In this document: in pieces, positions 24,306 to 32,455 of the stretch
Layout of the letters: each line of letters opens with the position of its first letter
Numbering within the stretch: the stretch's first letter is position 1
DNA from: Spongiactinospora sp. TRM90649
Lineage (GTDB): Bacteria; Actinomycetota; Actinomycetes; Streptosporangiales; Streptosporangiaceae
Direction of reading: 5' to 3'
DNA: 64,000 bases
Assembly (NCBI RefSeq): GCF_029382225.1
Contig: NZ_JARLTC010000005.1
Span: 248,001 to 312,000, forward strand
Translations under genes and position numbers: made by a program
The notes under the pieces: model-generated
What the model was told of the DNA's origin: nothing
Database searches by the model: none
What the model saw: the letters and a program-made list of their open reading frames with translations, nothing else

Positions 24306-24667
24306 ACCGACATTTGCCCACATACCACCCATAAGGCACACCGCCGGATTGGTAGGTATACGGGAAAACCACCCCGCGACCAGCGAGGGGCCAGACAGAG
24401 AGGCGACGACAGGCCGCCGTGGACCAGGCGAAGGGACGGCCGATCGACCTGCGGACGCGACGCGGGACGAAGTCACGGGCCACCCAGGCGGGGAGGCCGC
24501 GGACGGGGCAAGGGGCCGAAGGGCGAGGTTGCGGGCGAGATGGCGCTCCATACCGGGACGGATGCAATGGGGGAAACCGGTGGCGGGCGGATCGGGGGGC
24601 GAGGGGCCGGTCGTGGGCGGGTGGTGCTTGGCGTCGGGGCGGGCCGGTGGGGACGGGGGGTGGGGTG
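24306..24667. other. G-rich intergenic region with G-quadruplex-prone tract
   Basis: About 360 bases between divergent genes, strongly purine-rich on the plus strand. It stays open in the frame of the downstream oxidoreductase but reads as Arg/Gly low-complexity protein without family similarity, so I treat it as non-coding. From 24636 to 24676 there are at least five runs of three or more G with short loops, a classic G-quadruplex pattern that runs into the start codon of the downstream gene. Confidence 0.55.
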
Positions 24668-25750
24668 GTGGGTGGGATCGTCAAAGCGTTGCCGGACGGG
24701 TGGTTCGTTGTGCATGGGGCCAGTGCGGAGACTCGTTGGGAGGCGCTCGCGGATGCCGGCTACTTCGTGCCCAATGATCGGTTCTTTGTACGGAATCACA
24801 CCGCTACGCCGGTGATCGACGCGGCGGGATGGCGGTTGCGGGTTCATGGGGCGGGGGTGCGCGAGGACTGTTCCTTCGGGTACGGCGAGATCCTGGAGAT
24901 GCCGGCCGTGACCGTGGACGCCGCCATTGAGTGTGCGGGGAATGGGCGGGTGCTGTTCGGGGAGCAGCAGGGGACTCCGGTTCCCGGGGTGCCGTGGCGG
25001 TTGGGTGGGGTCGGGGTGGCGCGGTGGCGGGGGGTGCCGTTGGTGGAGGTGCTGCGGCGGGCCGGGCTCTCACCGGAGGCGGTGGACGTGTTGCCCAGCG
25101 GGCTGGACGCTCCCTACGTCTGCGAGGGGATCGACTACGGCAGGGTCCGCCGGCCGCTGCCGATCGCCAAGGCGTGCGACGACGTGCTGCTGGCCTATGA
25201 GATGAACGGCGAGCCGCTGCCGCCCGACCACGGTTTCCCGGTACGGCTGGTCGTGCCGTCCTGGGTGGGGGTCGCGTCGATCAAGTGGGTGGGCGACATC
25301 GAGGTGTCGGCCGAGCCGCTCTTCTCGCCGTGGAACACCCGCTTCTACCGGATGTTCGGCCCGGACCACCCGCCCGGCGGTGGTCCGCCGTTGACCGCTC
25401 AGGGGGTCAAGAGCGCCTTCGAGCTGCCCTGGGACGCCGTGCTGCCCGCCCACCGGACGCTGGTGCTGCGCGGCAGGTCGTGGTCGGGCGCGGGCCGCGT
25501 GGTGCGGGTGGAGGTCAGCACGGACGGCGGCGCGAGCTGGGAACGCGCCCGGCTGCGCGGTCCACGGCCGGCCGCCGGGTGGGTCCGCTGGCGGTATACG
25601 TGGAGGTCACCGCGGCCCGGCGCGCACACGTTGCTCGCCCGCGCGGCCGATGAGACCGGTGGCACACAACCCGGATACATGCCCTTCAACGTCCATGGGT
25701 ACATGTTCGGGGCGGTAGTGTCGCATCCGGTGCGTGTCGTACGTGCATGA
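24668..25750 (+). CDS. Sulfite oxidase family molybdopterin-dependent oxidoreductase
   Basis: A 360-residue member of the SUOX family. The N-terminal molybdopterin domain has FFVRNHTATPVID near residue 40, the Mo-ligand Cys in AAIECAGNGR near 85, and PYVCEGIDYGRVRRPLPIAKAC. LAYEMNGEPLPPDHGFPVRLVVP and WVGVASIKWVGDIEV are typical of the family. The C-terminal dimerisation domain (about 250-360, Mo-co oxidoreductase type) includes VSTDGGASWERA. No twin-Arg signal is visible, so it appears cytoplasmic. Starts at GTG 24668 or 24665 inside a G-rich stretch; a conventional ribosome-binding site is not distinct. The electron acceptor and substrate (sulfite or an organic S/N-oxide) are unknown. Confidence 0.85.
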   Translation: MGGIVKALPDGWFVVHGASAETRWEALADAGYFVPNDRFFVRNHTATPVIDAAGWRLRVHGAGVREDCSFGYGEILEMPAVTVDAAIECAGNGRVLFGEQQGTPVPGVPWRLGGVGVARWRGVPLVEVLRRAGLSPEAVDVLPSGLDAPYVCEGIDYGRVRRPLPIAKACDDVLLAYEMNGEPLPPDHGFPVRLVVPSWVGVASIKWVGDIEVSAEPLFSPWNTRFYRMFGPDHPPGGGPPLTAQGVKSAFELPWDAVLPAHRTLVLRGRSWSGAGRVVRVEVSTDGGASWERARLRGPRPAAGWVRWRYTWRSPRPGAHTLLARAADETGGTQPGYMPFNVHGYMFGAVVSHPVRVVRA

Positions 25751-25962
25751 GCATGGCTCACAAACCGTAACGGCACCGATGATCAGGGATAATTTTTTCC
25801 ACACACGGGTCCGGACCGCAAAGAATCACTAAGAAATACCACGCTTAACGGCTAATTGCCGGGATTTCACCTGGGAGAATATCCCCGAGACCGGTATGAA
25901 ACATCCCAGAAACGCGACGGCACGATGATGATCCCACGGACGTTCCCGGCAGGAGGGTGGAG

Positions 25963-27438
25963 ATGATGCGCCAGCTCACCGCGCTCGACGCGCAGTTCCT
26001 CCACGCCGAGTCGCCGACGACCACCGCCCACGTGGCGGGTGTGGCGATCGTCGATCCGGCCCGCGCCCCCTCTGGCGCGATCACCGCGAGGACACTGGCG
26101 GCGTTGCTGCGCCGCCGGATCCATCTGGCACCGGCACTGCGGATGCGCCTGGCCGAGGTGCCGTTCGGCCTGGACCTCCCCTACTGGACCGAGGATCCGG
26201 GCTTCGACCCCGCGGAACACGTCTACGAGACAACGCTGCCCGCCCCCGAGCTGCTCACCGACGTCGTGGCCCGCATCCACGAGCGGCGCCTGGACCGGGA
26301 CCGCCCACTGTGGGAGATGCACCTGATCCACGGGTTGTCGGGCGGGCGGGTCGCCATCTACACCAAGGTCCACCACTGCGCGATCGACGGCGTGTCGGGG
26401 GCGGAGGCCCTGGCCGCCGTGCTGGACCTCGCCCCGGAGGGCCGCGAGCCCGCTCCGGCCGAGCCCGCCGAGCCGGTCACGGCACCTGGGCCGCTGACCA
26501 TGCTGGCCGGGGCGGCGATGCGCTCGGTGACGCATCCGGTGCGCGCGCTGGACTCGCTCCGCCGTACGGCGGCCGATCTGGACGCGGTGCCGGTCGCCGC
26601 CACACTGCCCGGGGCGCGCTGGGTGGCGCGCGCGGCGCGGTTGCTCGGCGGCGAGCCGGACGTGCCCGCCCTGCCCCCGCTGGACGTGCCCCGTACGCCG
26701 CTCACGGGCCCGGTGAGCGGCCAGCGCCGGTTCGCGTACGGCTCACTGCCGCTGGCCGAGCTGAGGCGCGTCGGCAGGGCCTTCGGGATGAGCGTCAACG
26801 ACGTCGTCATGGCGCTGTGCGCCTCGGCTCTGCGCACCTGGCTGCGCGAGCGCGACGCGCTGCCGGAGCGCCCGCTGATCGCCGCCGTGCCGGTCGGCGC
26901 ACGCAGGCGCGGCTCCGGCGAGCCGGGCAACCGGATCTCGGCCATGGCCGTGCCGATCGCCACCGACGTGGCCGATCCGCTGCGCCGCCTGCTGGCCACC
27001 AAGAGCGCGATGGCCGCCGCCAAGCGGCGTTTCGCGTCGTCGCCCGCGACCTGGCTGAGCGACCTGTCCACGATCCTGCCGCCGCCGGTGACCGCGCTGG
27101 CCACCGCGCCGGTCTTCCGCCTGGCCGGTATGGCGTTCCCGCCGATCAACCTGATCGTCTCCAACGTGCCAGGCCCGAGATTCCCGCTGTACCTGTGCGG
27201 CGGCCGGGTCGAGGCGTACTACCCGATGTCGGTGGTCACCGACCTGAGCGGCGGGCTCAGCGTCACCTGCTTCTCCTACGACGGCTCGCTCTGCTTCGGG
27301 CTGCTGGCCTGCCCCCGCCACGTGGACGACGTGTGGCGGCTGTTCGGGCATCTGCGCGCGGCTCTCACGGAGCTGACCGCGCTCGCCGGTCCGCCGCCGG
27401 TGCCCGGTGAGCGGGCCAAGGTCCGCGTGCCCGCCTAG
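25963..27438 (+). CDS. WS/DGAT-family wax ester synthase / diacylglycerol O-acyltransferase
   Basis: A 491-residue acyltransferase that esterifies fatty alcohols or diacylglycerol with acyl-CoA, forming storage lipid at the inner membrane. The N-terminal MRQLTALDAQFLHAES and the catalytic HHCAIDG near residue 136 are canonical. LSDLSTILPPPV and the C-terminal LIVSNVPGPRFPLYLCG (PLW/ND region) also fit. The start is ATG 25963 or 25966, with AGGAGGG 5-8 bases upstream; the GTG at 25957 overlaps that site. It ends at a strong terminator facing the acetate symporter operon. Many actinomycetes keep several such genes for triacylglycerol storage; only one is seen here. Confidence 0.93.
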   Translation: MMRQLTALDAQFLHAESPTTTAHVAGVAIVDPARAPSGAITARTLAALLRRRIHLAPALRMRLAEVPFGLDLPYWTEDPGFDPAEHVYETTLPAPELLTDVVARIHERRLDRDRPLWEMHLIHGLSGGRVAIYTKVHHCAIDGVSGAEALAAVLDLAPEGREPAPAEPAEPVTAPGPLTMLAGAAMRSVTHPVRALDSLRRTAADLDAVPVAATLPGARWVARAARLLGGEPDVPALPPLDVPRTPLTGPVSGQRRFAYGSLPLAELRRVGRAFGMSVNDVVMALCASALRTWLRERDALPERPLIAAVPVGARRRGSGEPGNRISAMAVPIATDVADPLRRLLATKSAMAAAKRRFASSPATWLSDLSTILPPPVTALATAPVFRLAGMAFPPINLIVSNVPGPRFPLYLCGGRVEAYYPMSVVTDLSGGLSVTCFSYDGSLCFGLLACPRHVDDVWRLFGHLRAALTELTALAGPPPVPGERAKVRVPA

Positions 27439-27449
27439 GGACGGCGAGA

Positions 27450-27474
27450 CCCCGGCGAGCGTCGCTCGCCGGGG
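27450..27474. terminator. 11-bp stem terminator between WS/DGAT and actP genes
   Basis: CCCCGGCGAGC (27450-27460), loop GTC, GCTCGCCGGGG (27464-27474), a perfect stem 11 bases after the WS/DGAT stop. Outer GGACGG and CCGTCC sequences can extend it. It can act in both directions between the convergent genes. Confidence 0.8.
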
Positions 27475-27505
27475 CCCCGTCCGCACGCCGCGGATCACAC
27501 GGTGA

Positions 27506-27536
27506 ACACCTTGCACACCTTGCACACCTTGCACAC
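27506..27536. repeat. Tandem repeat, 9-bp unit, about 3.4 copies
   Basis: ACACCTTGC occurs three times head to tail (27506-27532) followed by a partial ACAC. It is bracketed by GTGAAC on both sides (27503 and 27538). It lies between the convergent terminator and the actP stop, so it is in a 3' non-coding position. Confidence 0.7.
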
Positions 27537-27559
27537 TGTGAACGCCAAGGCCGGGCCGA

Positions 27560-29170
27560 TCAGTGCTTCACGGCCTGCTCGGCGCCGACGCCGGTGAGCG
27601 AGCGCACCTCGATCTCGGCGTACTTGGCGGCGTTGTACTCCTTGCTGAGCCGGGTGCCGATCCAGCCGGCCAGGAAGCCGAGCGGGATGGACACGATGCC
27701 CGGGTTCTGCAGCGGGAACCAGGAGAAGTCGGCGCCCGGGAACAGCGCCGTGGCGCTGCCGGACACCACTGGTGAGAAGATGACCAGCACCAGCGCGGAC
27801 CCCAGGCCGCCGTAGATGGCCGAGACCGCGCCCACCGTGTTGAACCTCTTCCAGAACAGGCTGTAGAGGATCGCGGGCAGGTTGCCCGAGGCAGCCACCG
27901 CGAAGGCCAGCGCGACCAGGAAGGCCACGTTCTGGCCCTGGGCCAGGATGCCCAGCCCGATGGCCACCGCGCCGATCACGAAGGCGGAGATCCGGGCGAC
28001 CCTCACCTCGTCGCGTTCCGTGGCCTTGCCCCGCTTGATCACGTGGGCGTACAGGTCGTGGGCGAAACTGGAGGAGGAGGCCAGGGTCAGGCCCGCGACC
28101 ACGGCCAGGATGGTGGCGAAGGCCACCGCCGCGATCACCGCCAGCAGGATCGTGCCGCCCACGCTGCCGAACAGCAGGTCGCCGATGGCCCTGGCGAGCT
28201 GTGGCGCCGCCGCGTTGCCCGCCTTGTCCTGCGCGGCGATCGCCTTCCCGCCGACCAGCGCCGCGGCGCCGAAGCCGAGGACCAGGGTGAGCAGGTAGAA
28301 GACGCCGATGATGCCGATGCCCCACATGACCGACTTACGGGCGTCCTTGGCCGTCGGCACCGTGTAGAAGCGGATCAGGATGTGCGGCAGGCCCGCGGTG
28401 CCCAGCACCAGCGCCAGGCCCAGGCTGATCAGGTCGATCTTCCCGGCCAGCCCCTGCGCCTCGGTTCCGTACTTCAGGCCGGGCTCCAGGAACGCCGCGC
28501 CCTTGCCGCTCTGCGCGGCGGCGTCGCCGAGCAGTCCGGAGAAGTTGAACCCGTAGTGCGAGAGCACCAGGATCGTGATCAGAGCCGCGCCGCTCATCAG
28601 CAGCACGGCCTTGACGATCTGCACCCAGGTGGTGCCCTTCATGCCGCCGAAGACCACGTACACGATCATCAGCACGCCGACGCCGACGATGGTCAGCGCC
28701 TTGCCGGCGGCGCTCTCGACGCCCAGCAGCAGGCCTACCAGCGCTCCCGCGCCGACCATCTGGGCCAGCAGGTAGAAGATGCTGACCGTGATCGTGGACA
28801 CGCCCGCGGCGGTCCGCACCGGGCGCGGGCTCATCCGGAAGGCCAGCACGTCGGCCATGGTGAACTTGCCGGAGTTCCGCATCAGCTCGGCGACCAGCAG
28901 CAGCGCCACCAGCCACGCGACCAGGAACCCGATGGAGTAGAGGAAGCCGTCGTAGCCCGACAGTGCGATGATGCCGGCGATGCCGAGGAACGAGGCGGCC
29001 GACATGTAGTCGCCGCCGATCGCCAGGCCGTTCTGCGCGCCGCTGAACGAGCGCCCGCCGGCGTAGAAGTCGGTCGCGTCCTTGGTGTTCCTGCTGGCCC
29101 AGAAGGTGATCGCCAGCGTCGCCGCGACGAACAGCAGGAACAGTGTGGTGGAAAGGGCCTGAGAACTCAC
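27560..29170 (-). CDS. actP: Cation/acetate symporter (SSS family, ActP-like)
   Basis: A 536-residue sodium:solute symporter with about 13 membrane helices that imports acetate or related short monocarboxylates. The N-terminal FYAGGRSFSGAQNGLAIGGDYMSAASFLG is the SSS signature and sodium-site region; GTAGLPHILIRFYTVP and ALAFAVAASGNLPAILYSLFWKRFN are typical of ActP/MctC. Its start overlaps the stop of the small DUF485 gene by 4 bases (ATGA), as in E. coli yjcH-actP. The ORF ends 85 bases before a strong terminator. A CRP-like site lies upstream of the two-gene operon. A second, more divergent symporter follows upstream on the same strand. Confidence 0.92.
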   Translation of the reverse strand: MSSQALSTTLFLLFVAATLAITFWASRNTKDATDFYAGGRSFSGAQNGLAIGGDYMSAASFLGIAGIIALSGYDGFLYSIGFLVAWLVALLLVAELMRNSGKFTMADVLAFRMSPRPVRTAAGVSTITVSIFYLLAQMVGAGALVGLLLGVESAAGKALTIVGVGVLMIVYVVFGGMKGTTWVQIVKAVLLMSGAALITILVLSHYGFNFSGLLGDAAAQSGKGAAFLEPGLKYGTEAQGLAGKIDLISLGLALVLGTAGLPHILIRFYTVPTAKDARKSVMWGIGIIGVFYLLTLVLGFGAAALVGGKAIAAQDKAGNAAAPQLARAIGDLLFGSVGGTILLAVIAAVAFATILAVVAGLTLASSSSFAHDLYAHVIKRGKATERDEVRVARISAFVIGAVAIGLGILAQGQNVAFLVALAFAVAASGNLPAILYSLFWKRFNTVGAVSAIYGGLGSALVLVIFSPVVSGSATALFPGADFSWFPLQNPGIVSIPLGFLAGWIGTRLSKEYNAAKYAEIEVRSLTGVGAEQAVKH

Positions 29171-29496
29171 TGCTGCCTCTCCTCGACCTCATGACGGAGC
29201 TTGTCGGCAAGGGGGTCAAGCTTCTTCGCCGCGTGCCTGGAGTACGCCCAGGCGATCCAGAACGTGGAGACGAACTGGAGTACGCCGAACACCAACGCCA
29301 CGTTGACGTTGCCGAACAGCTTGATGCCCATGAAGTCCCGCGCCCAGCCGGAGAGCACCACATAGAGCAGGTACCACACCAGGAAGGCCACGGTCATCGG
29401 GAAGGTCCATGAGCGGAAGCGGCGTTTCAGCTCCTGGAACTCCTGACTGGACTGCACCTGTTCGTAGACGGACGCGTCATGTTCTCTGGTGGTCAC
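29167..29496 (-). CDS. DUF485 family small membrane protein (YjcH-like)
   Basis: A 109-residue protein with two membrane helices (FPMTVAFLVWYLLYVVLSG and NVALVFGVLQFVSTFWIAWAY) and charged ends. DUF485 proteins are encoded directly before ActP-type symporters and are thought to help their assembly or activity; here the genes overlap by 4 bases. The conserved MGIKLFGNVN loop between the helices is present. First gene of a two-gene operon under the 193-base upstream region that carries a CRP-like palindrome. Confidence 0.9.
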   Translation of the reverse strand: MTTREHDASVYEQVQSSQEFQELKRRFRSWTFPMTVAFLVWYLLYVVLSGWARDFMGIKLFGNVNVALVFGVLQFVSTFWIAWAYSRHAAKKLDPLADKLRHEVEERQQ

Positions 29497-29512
29497 CGAG
29501 CCCTCCCGAGGC

Positions 29513-29528
29513 TGTGATGTGGATCACG
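29513..29528. promoter_or_regulatory. CRP/GlxR-like site upstream of DUF485-actP
   Basis: TGTGATGTGGATCACG matches the CRP-family consensus TGTGA-N6-TCACA at nine of ten positions. It lies 17-32 bases upstream of the DUF485 start codon. Acetate-uptake operons are CRP-controlled in other bacteria, which supports the reading. Its closeness to the start would fit repression, unless the start of transcription is nearer. Confidence 0.5.
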
Positions 29529-29689
29529 GATACGGTAAGAGGCGAAGTCACCCCCTCAGAAGAGGCGCGGCGGTGCCGTTCGCCGAGTCGTCGGCGCGTG
29601 GCGTTCAGCAGGCGGGGCAATGCGGTGAAAGGTCGGATATCCACGACGAACGGTCGCCGCTCCCCTCACGACCGGGGCCGATGACCGTT

Positions 29690-31198
29690 CTACGACCGGC
29701 GGGGACGCCAGTCGCCGCGGTTCAGGTTGAGGGTCTCGGGGGCGTGCAGGCGCACCATCGTGCGGGCCACGTCGGGGGGCACGCGGCTCGGCGTGGCGAG
29801 CGAGACCACGATCATCACCACGAACGCCACCGGCACCGTCCAGGCGGCCGGCTGGGCGAGCATCGCCCCCGGCCAGCCGTCGTGCGGGCCGATCGCGATG
29901 GTGGTCAGCACGGCGACCGAGGCGAGCCCGCCGCCCGCCAGGAGCCCGGCCATGGCGCCCGTGGAGGTCAGCCGCCACCACCAGATGCCCAGGACGAGCA
30001 GCGGGCAGAACGACGAGGCGGCCACCGCGAAGGCCAGTCCCACCACGTCGGCCACCGGCAGCGAGCGCGCGGCGCCGGCCAGCACCAGCGGGACGATCAC
30101 CGCCAGCACCGTGGCGACGCGGAACGACCGAACGCCGCCGCGCAGGATGTCCTGGGCGATCACGCCGGCCACCGAGACCGTCAGGCCCGAGGAGGTGGAC
30201 AGGAACGCGGCGAAGGCCCCGGCCGTGACCAGCGCGGACAGCAGTTCGCCGAACGACCCGGCGATCAGCCGGCCCGGAAGGGTGAGCACGACGGCGTCGG
30301 TGCGCCCGCTGCCGATCAGGTCCGCCGCGTACAGCCTGCCGAGCGCGCCGTACACGGCGGGCAGCAGGTAGAACGCCCCGAGCAGGCACAGCACCACCAG
30401 CGTCGTACGGCGCGCCGCCCGCCCGTCCGGGTTGGTGTAGAACCGCACCAGCACGTGCGGCAGCCCCATCGTGCCCAGGAAGGTCGCCAGGATCTGCGAG
30501 TACGTCGAGTACAGCGGGTACTCCCGCTCGCTGGCCAGCGGCAGCGCCCAGGTGGACGCGTCCTGTTCGCTGATGCCCGGCGAGCCGCCGGAGCGCCAGG
30601 CGAGCAGCAGGAAGATCGCCGGGAAGGCCAGCGCGGTCAGCTTCAGCCAGTACTGGAACGCCTGCACGAACGTGATCGAGCGCATGCCGCCGGACAGCAC
30701 GTTGACCGCGACCACCACCGCCACCAGCACGCCGCCGACCCACACCGGCGCGCCGGTGACCGTGCGCAGCACCAGGCCCGCGCTCTGGAACTGCGGCATC
30801 AGGTACAGCCAGCCGATGAGCACCACGAGCACGCTGGCCGTACGGCGGACCGTCATCGACGACAGCCGCGCCTCGGCGAAGTCGGGGAGGGTGTAGGCCC
30901 CGGAGCGGCGCAGCGGGGCGGAGACCAGCACGAGCAGCACCAGGTAGCCGCCGGTCCAGCCGACCGGCAGCCAGAGCATGTCGGCGCCGTAGGCGAGGAT
31001 CAGCCCGGCCGCGCCGAGGAACGACGCGGCCGACAGGTACTCGCCGCCGATCGCGGAGGCGTTCCACAGCGGGGAGACGGTCCGGGAGGCGACGTAGAAG
31101 TCCGACGTGGTGCGTGACAGGCGCAGCCCGAACGCGCCGATGAGCACCGCCGCGAGCACCACGAGGACGACCGACGTGAGGCCGTACGCGGTGCTCAC
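29690..31198 (-). CDS. Second sodium:solute symporter (SSS family, acetate/pyruvate-type)
   Basis: A 502-residue relative of ActP with about 13 helices. DFYVASRTVSPLWNASAIGGEYLSAASFLG is the N-terminal SSS signature, and GTMGLPHVLVRFYTNPDG and GLAFAVAASSFCPLLVLGIWW match the ActP branch. It is well diverged from the first symporter, so likely has its own substrate, perhaps pyruvate or propionate. It overlaps the upstream small membrane protein by 4 bases and follows a LytS/LytTR two-component pair on the same strand. The three features suggest a substrate-induced transport unit. The C-terminal tail after the last helix is basic and Pro-rich. Confidence 0.88.
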   Translation of the reverse strand: MSTAYGLTSVVLVVLAAVLIGAFGLRLSRTTSDFYVASRTVSPLWNASAIGGEYLSAASFLGAAGLILAYGADMLWLPVGWTGGYLVLLVLVSAPLRRSGAYTLPDFAEARLSSMTVRRTASVLVVLIGWLYLMPQFQSAGLVLRTVTGAPVWVGGVLVAVVVAVNVLSGGMRSITFVQAFQYWLKLTALAFPAIFLLLAWRSGGSPGISEQDASTWALPLASEREYPLYSTYSQILATFLGTMGLPHVLVRFYTNPDGRAARRTTLVVLCLLGAFYLLPAVYGALGRLYAADLIGSGRTDAVVLTLPGRLIAGSFGELLSALVTAGAFAAFLSTSSGLTVSVAGVIAQDILRGGVRSFRVATVLAVIVPLVLAGAARSLPVADVVGLAFAVAASSFCPLLVLGIWWWRLTSTGAMAGLLAGGGLASVAVLTTIAIGPHDGWPGAMLAQPAAWTVPVAFVVMIVVSLATPSRVPPDVARTMVRLHAPETLNLNRGDWRPRRS

Positions 31199-31599
31199 TC
31201 GCCGCCGTCCACCAGGTCGGCGAAGTGGCGCTCGTTGCGCTCGGCCTGCCGGACGTAGAGCCAGGCCCCGATCACGAAGGCGGGGAAGATCAGACCGGCC
31301 AGCACCGCCCAGGGCAACGGGATCCCGGCCAGGCGGACCGCGCCCAGCTCGGGCACCAGCAGGAACAGCAGCGGCAGCCCGCCGATCACGCAGCCGAGCA
31401 GCGTGCAGACGAACACCGCCAGCCGGAGCTGGGTCCTGATCAGCGAGCGCAGGTAGACCTCGCCCAGCCGGGTCTGCTCGTCGATCTCGCGGGCGACCGG
31501 ATAGCGCGGACGGCGCGCCGCGACGGTGCGCGGGCTGGTCACGACCACCCGGCGCGAACGGTCGCCGGACGCGGAGATCCTACGCGATCTGTCTGTCAT
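31195..31599 (-). CDS. Small two-helix membrane protein, DUF485-like partner of symporter
   Basis: A 134-residue protein with a long basic N-terminal tail (residues 1-50, rich in Arg/Ser) and two helices (AVFVCTLLGCVIGGLPLLFLL and PWAVLAGLIFPAFVIGAWLYV). Size, topology and 4-base overlap with the following symporter parallel the DUF485-actP pair, so it probably serves the second symporter, although the primary sequence has diverged. It begins 28 bases after the LytTR regulator ends. Confidence 0.78.
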   Translation of the reverse strand: MTDRSRRISASGDRSRRVVVTSPRTVAARRPRYPVAREIDEQTRLGEVYLRSLIRTQLRLAVFVCTLLGCVIGGLPLLFLLVPELGAVRLAGIPLPWAVLAGLIFPAFVIGAWLYVRQAERNERHFADLVDGGE

Positions 31600-31626
31600 C
31601 GTCTCCCCTGGTGGTCGTGCTTGGGT

Positions 31627-32382
31627 CTAGGCCTGCGCGCGGCGGGCCCTGCGGACGAGCAGATCGCGCAGCCCCCTGGTGTGACGGCGGCTGACCGGGA
31701 TCTCCGTGTCGCCGACCCGCACCACGCAGCGGCCGGAGTCGATGTGCAGTTCGTCGATGTGCTTGACGGCCACCAGGTGGCTGCGGTGGACGCGGACGAA
31801 GCCGGCGATGGCCCACCGCTCCTCCAGCGTGGCCAGCGAGATCCGGACCAGGTGGCTGCCGGTGGAGGTGTGCAGCCGGGCGTAGTCGCCCTGGGCCTCC
31901 ACGAACTTGACGTCGGTGCTGGACACGAAGCGGGTCACGCCGCCCAGCTCGACCGGGATGGTGTCGGGCTCGCGGCCGGCCGCGTCGGATTCCGGCAGGT
32001 CGGCGGCCACGCACACGCGACGGATCGCCTCGGCCAGCCGTTCCGGCCTGACCGGTTTGAGCAGGTAGTCCTCGGCCTTGATCTCGAAGGCGTCCACCGC
32101 GTGCTCCTCGTAGGCGGTGACGAAGACGACCTTCGGCGGGTTGGCGAAGCGGGACAGCAGGCGCCCGAGGACCACGCCGTCCAGGCCGCGCATGCGGATG
32201 TCGAGGAAGACGGCGTCGATCGGGCGGCCCTCGGCGATGCCGCGGTCCAGCAGCCGCAGCGCGGCGGCGCCGTCGCGGGCGGTCTCCACTTCCGTGATCC
32301 TCGTGTCGGCCCGCAGCAGGTACGCGAGGTCCTCCAGCGCGGGCAGTTCGTCGTCCACCGCCAGTACGCGCAGGCCGACCAC
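31627..32382 (-). CDS. LytTR-family response regulator
   Basis: A 251-residue regulator. Receiver domain about 1-120: LRVLAVDDE, phospho-acceptor Asp in AVFLDIRMRGLDG, Thr and Lys in FVTAYEE and DYLLKPVRPE. The LytTR DNA-binding domain fills about 150-245 with KFVEAQGDYARLHTSTGSHL, FVRVHRSHLVAVKHIDEL and the terminal basic SRRHTRGLRDLL. The start is set to GTG 32382 because AGGAGG lies 7 bases upstream. It forms a pair with the LytS-type kinase just upstream and is followed by the symporter genes. By analogy with BtsSR and YpdAB, which sense pyruvate and induce transporters, it likely activates the downstream symporter. Confidence 0.92.
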   Translation of the reverse strand: MVGLRVLAVDDELPALEDLAYLLRADTRITEVETARDGAAALRLLDRGIAEGRPIDAVFLDIRMRGLDGVVLGRLLSRFANPPKVVFVTAYEEHAVDAFEIKAEDYLLKPVRPERLAEAIRRVCVAADLPESDAAGREPDTIPVELGGVTRFVSSTDVKFVEAQGDYARLHTSTGSHLVRISLATLEERWAIAGFVRVHRSHLVAVKHIDELHIDSGRCVVRVGDTEIPVSRRHTRGLRDLLVRRARRAQA

Positions 32383-32455
32383 CGGGTTCCTCCTTACGTG
32401 CGAATGCACTAGAGAGTGATGAAACCGGCACCAGAAGTCAACGGTGGACCGAAGA

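Noticed and set aside
24419..24667. N-terminal extension of the sulfite-oxidase-family protein by 83 codons
   Set aside because: The extension is Arg/Gly-rich, without family similarity and lacks a signal peptide; it overlaps the G-rich promoter region.
27506..27536. CRISPR-like repeats
   Set aside because: The unit is 9 bp, head to tail, with no spacers and no cas genes.
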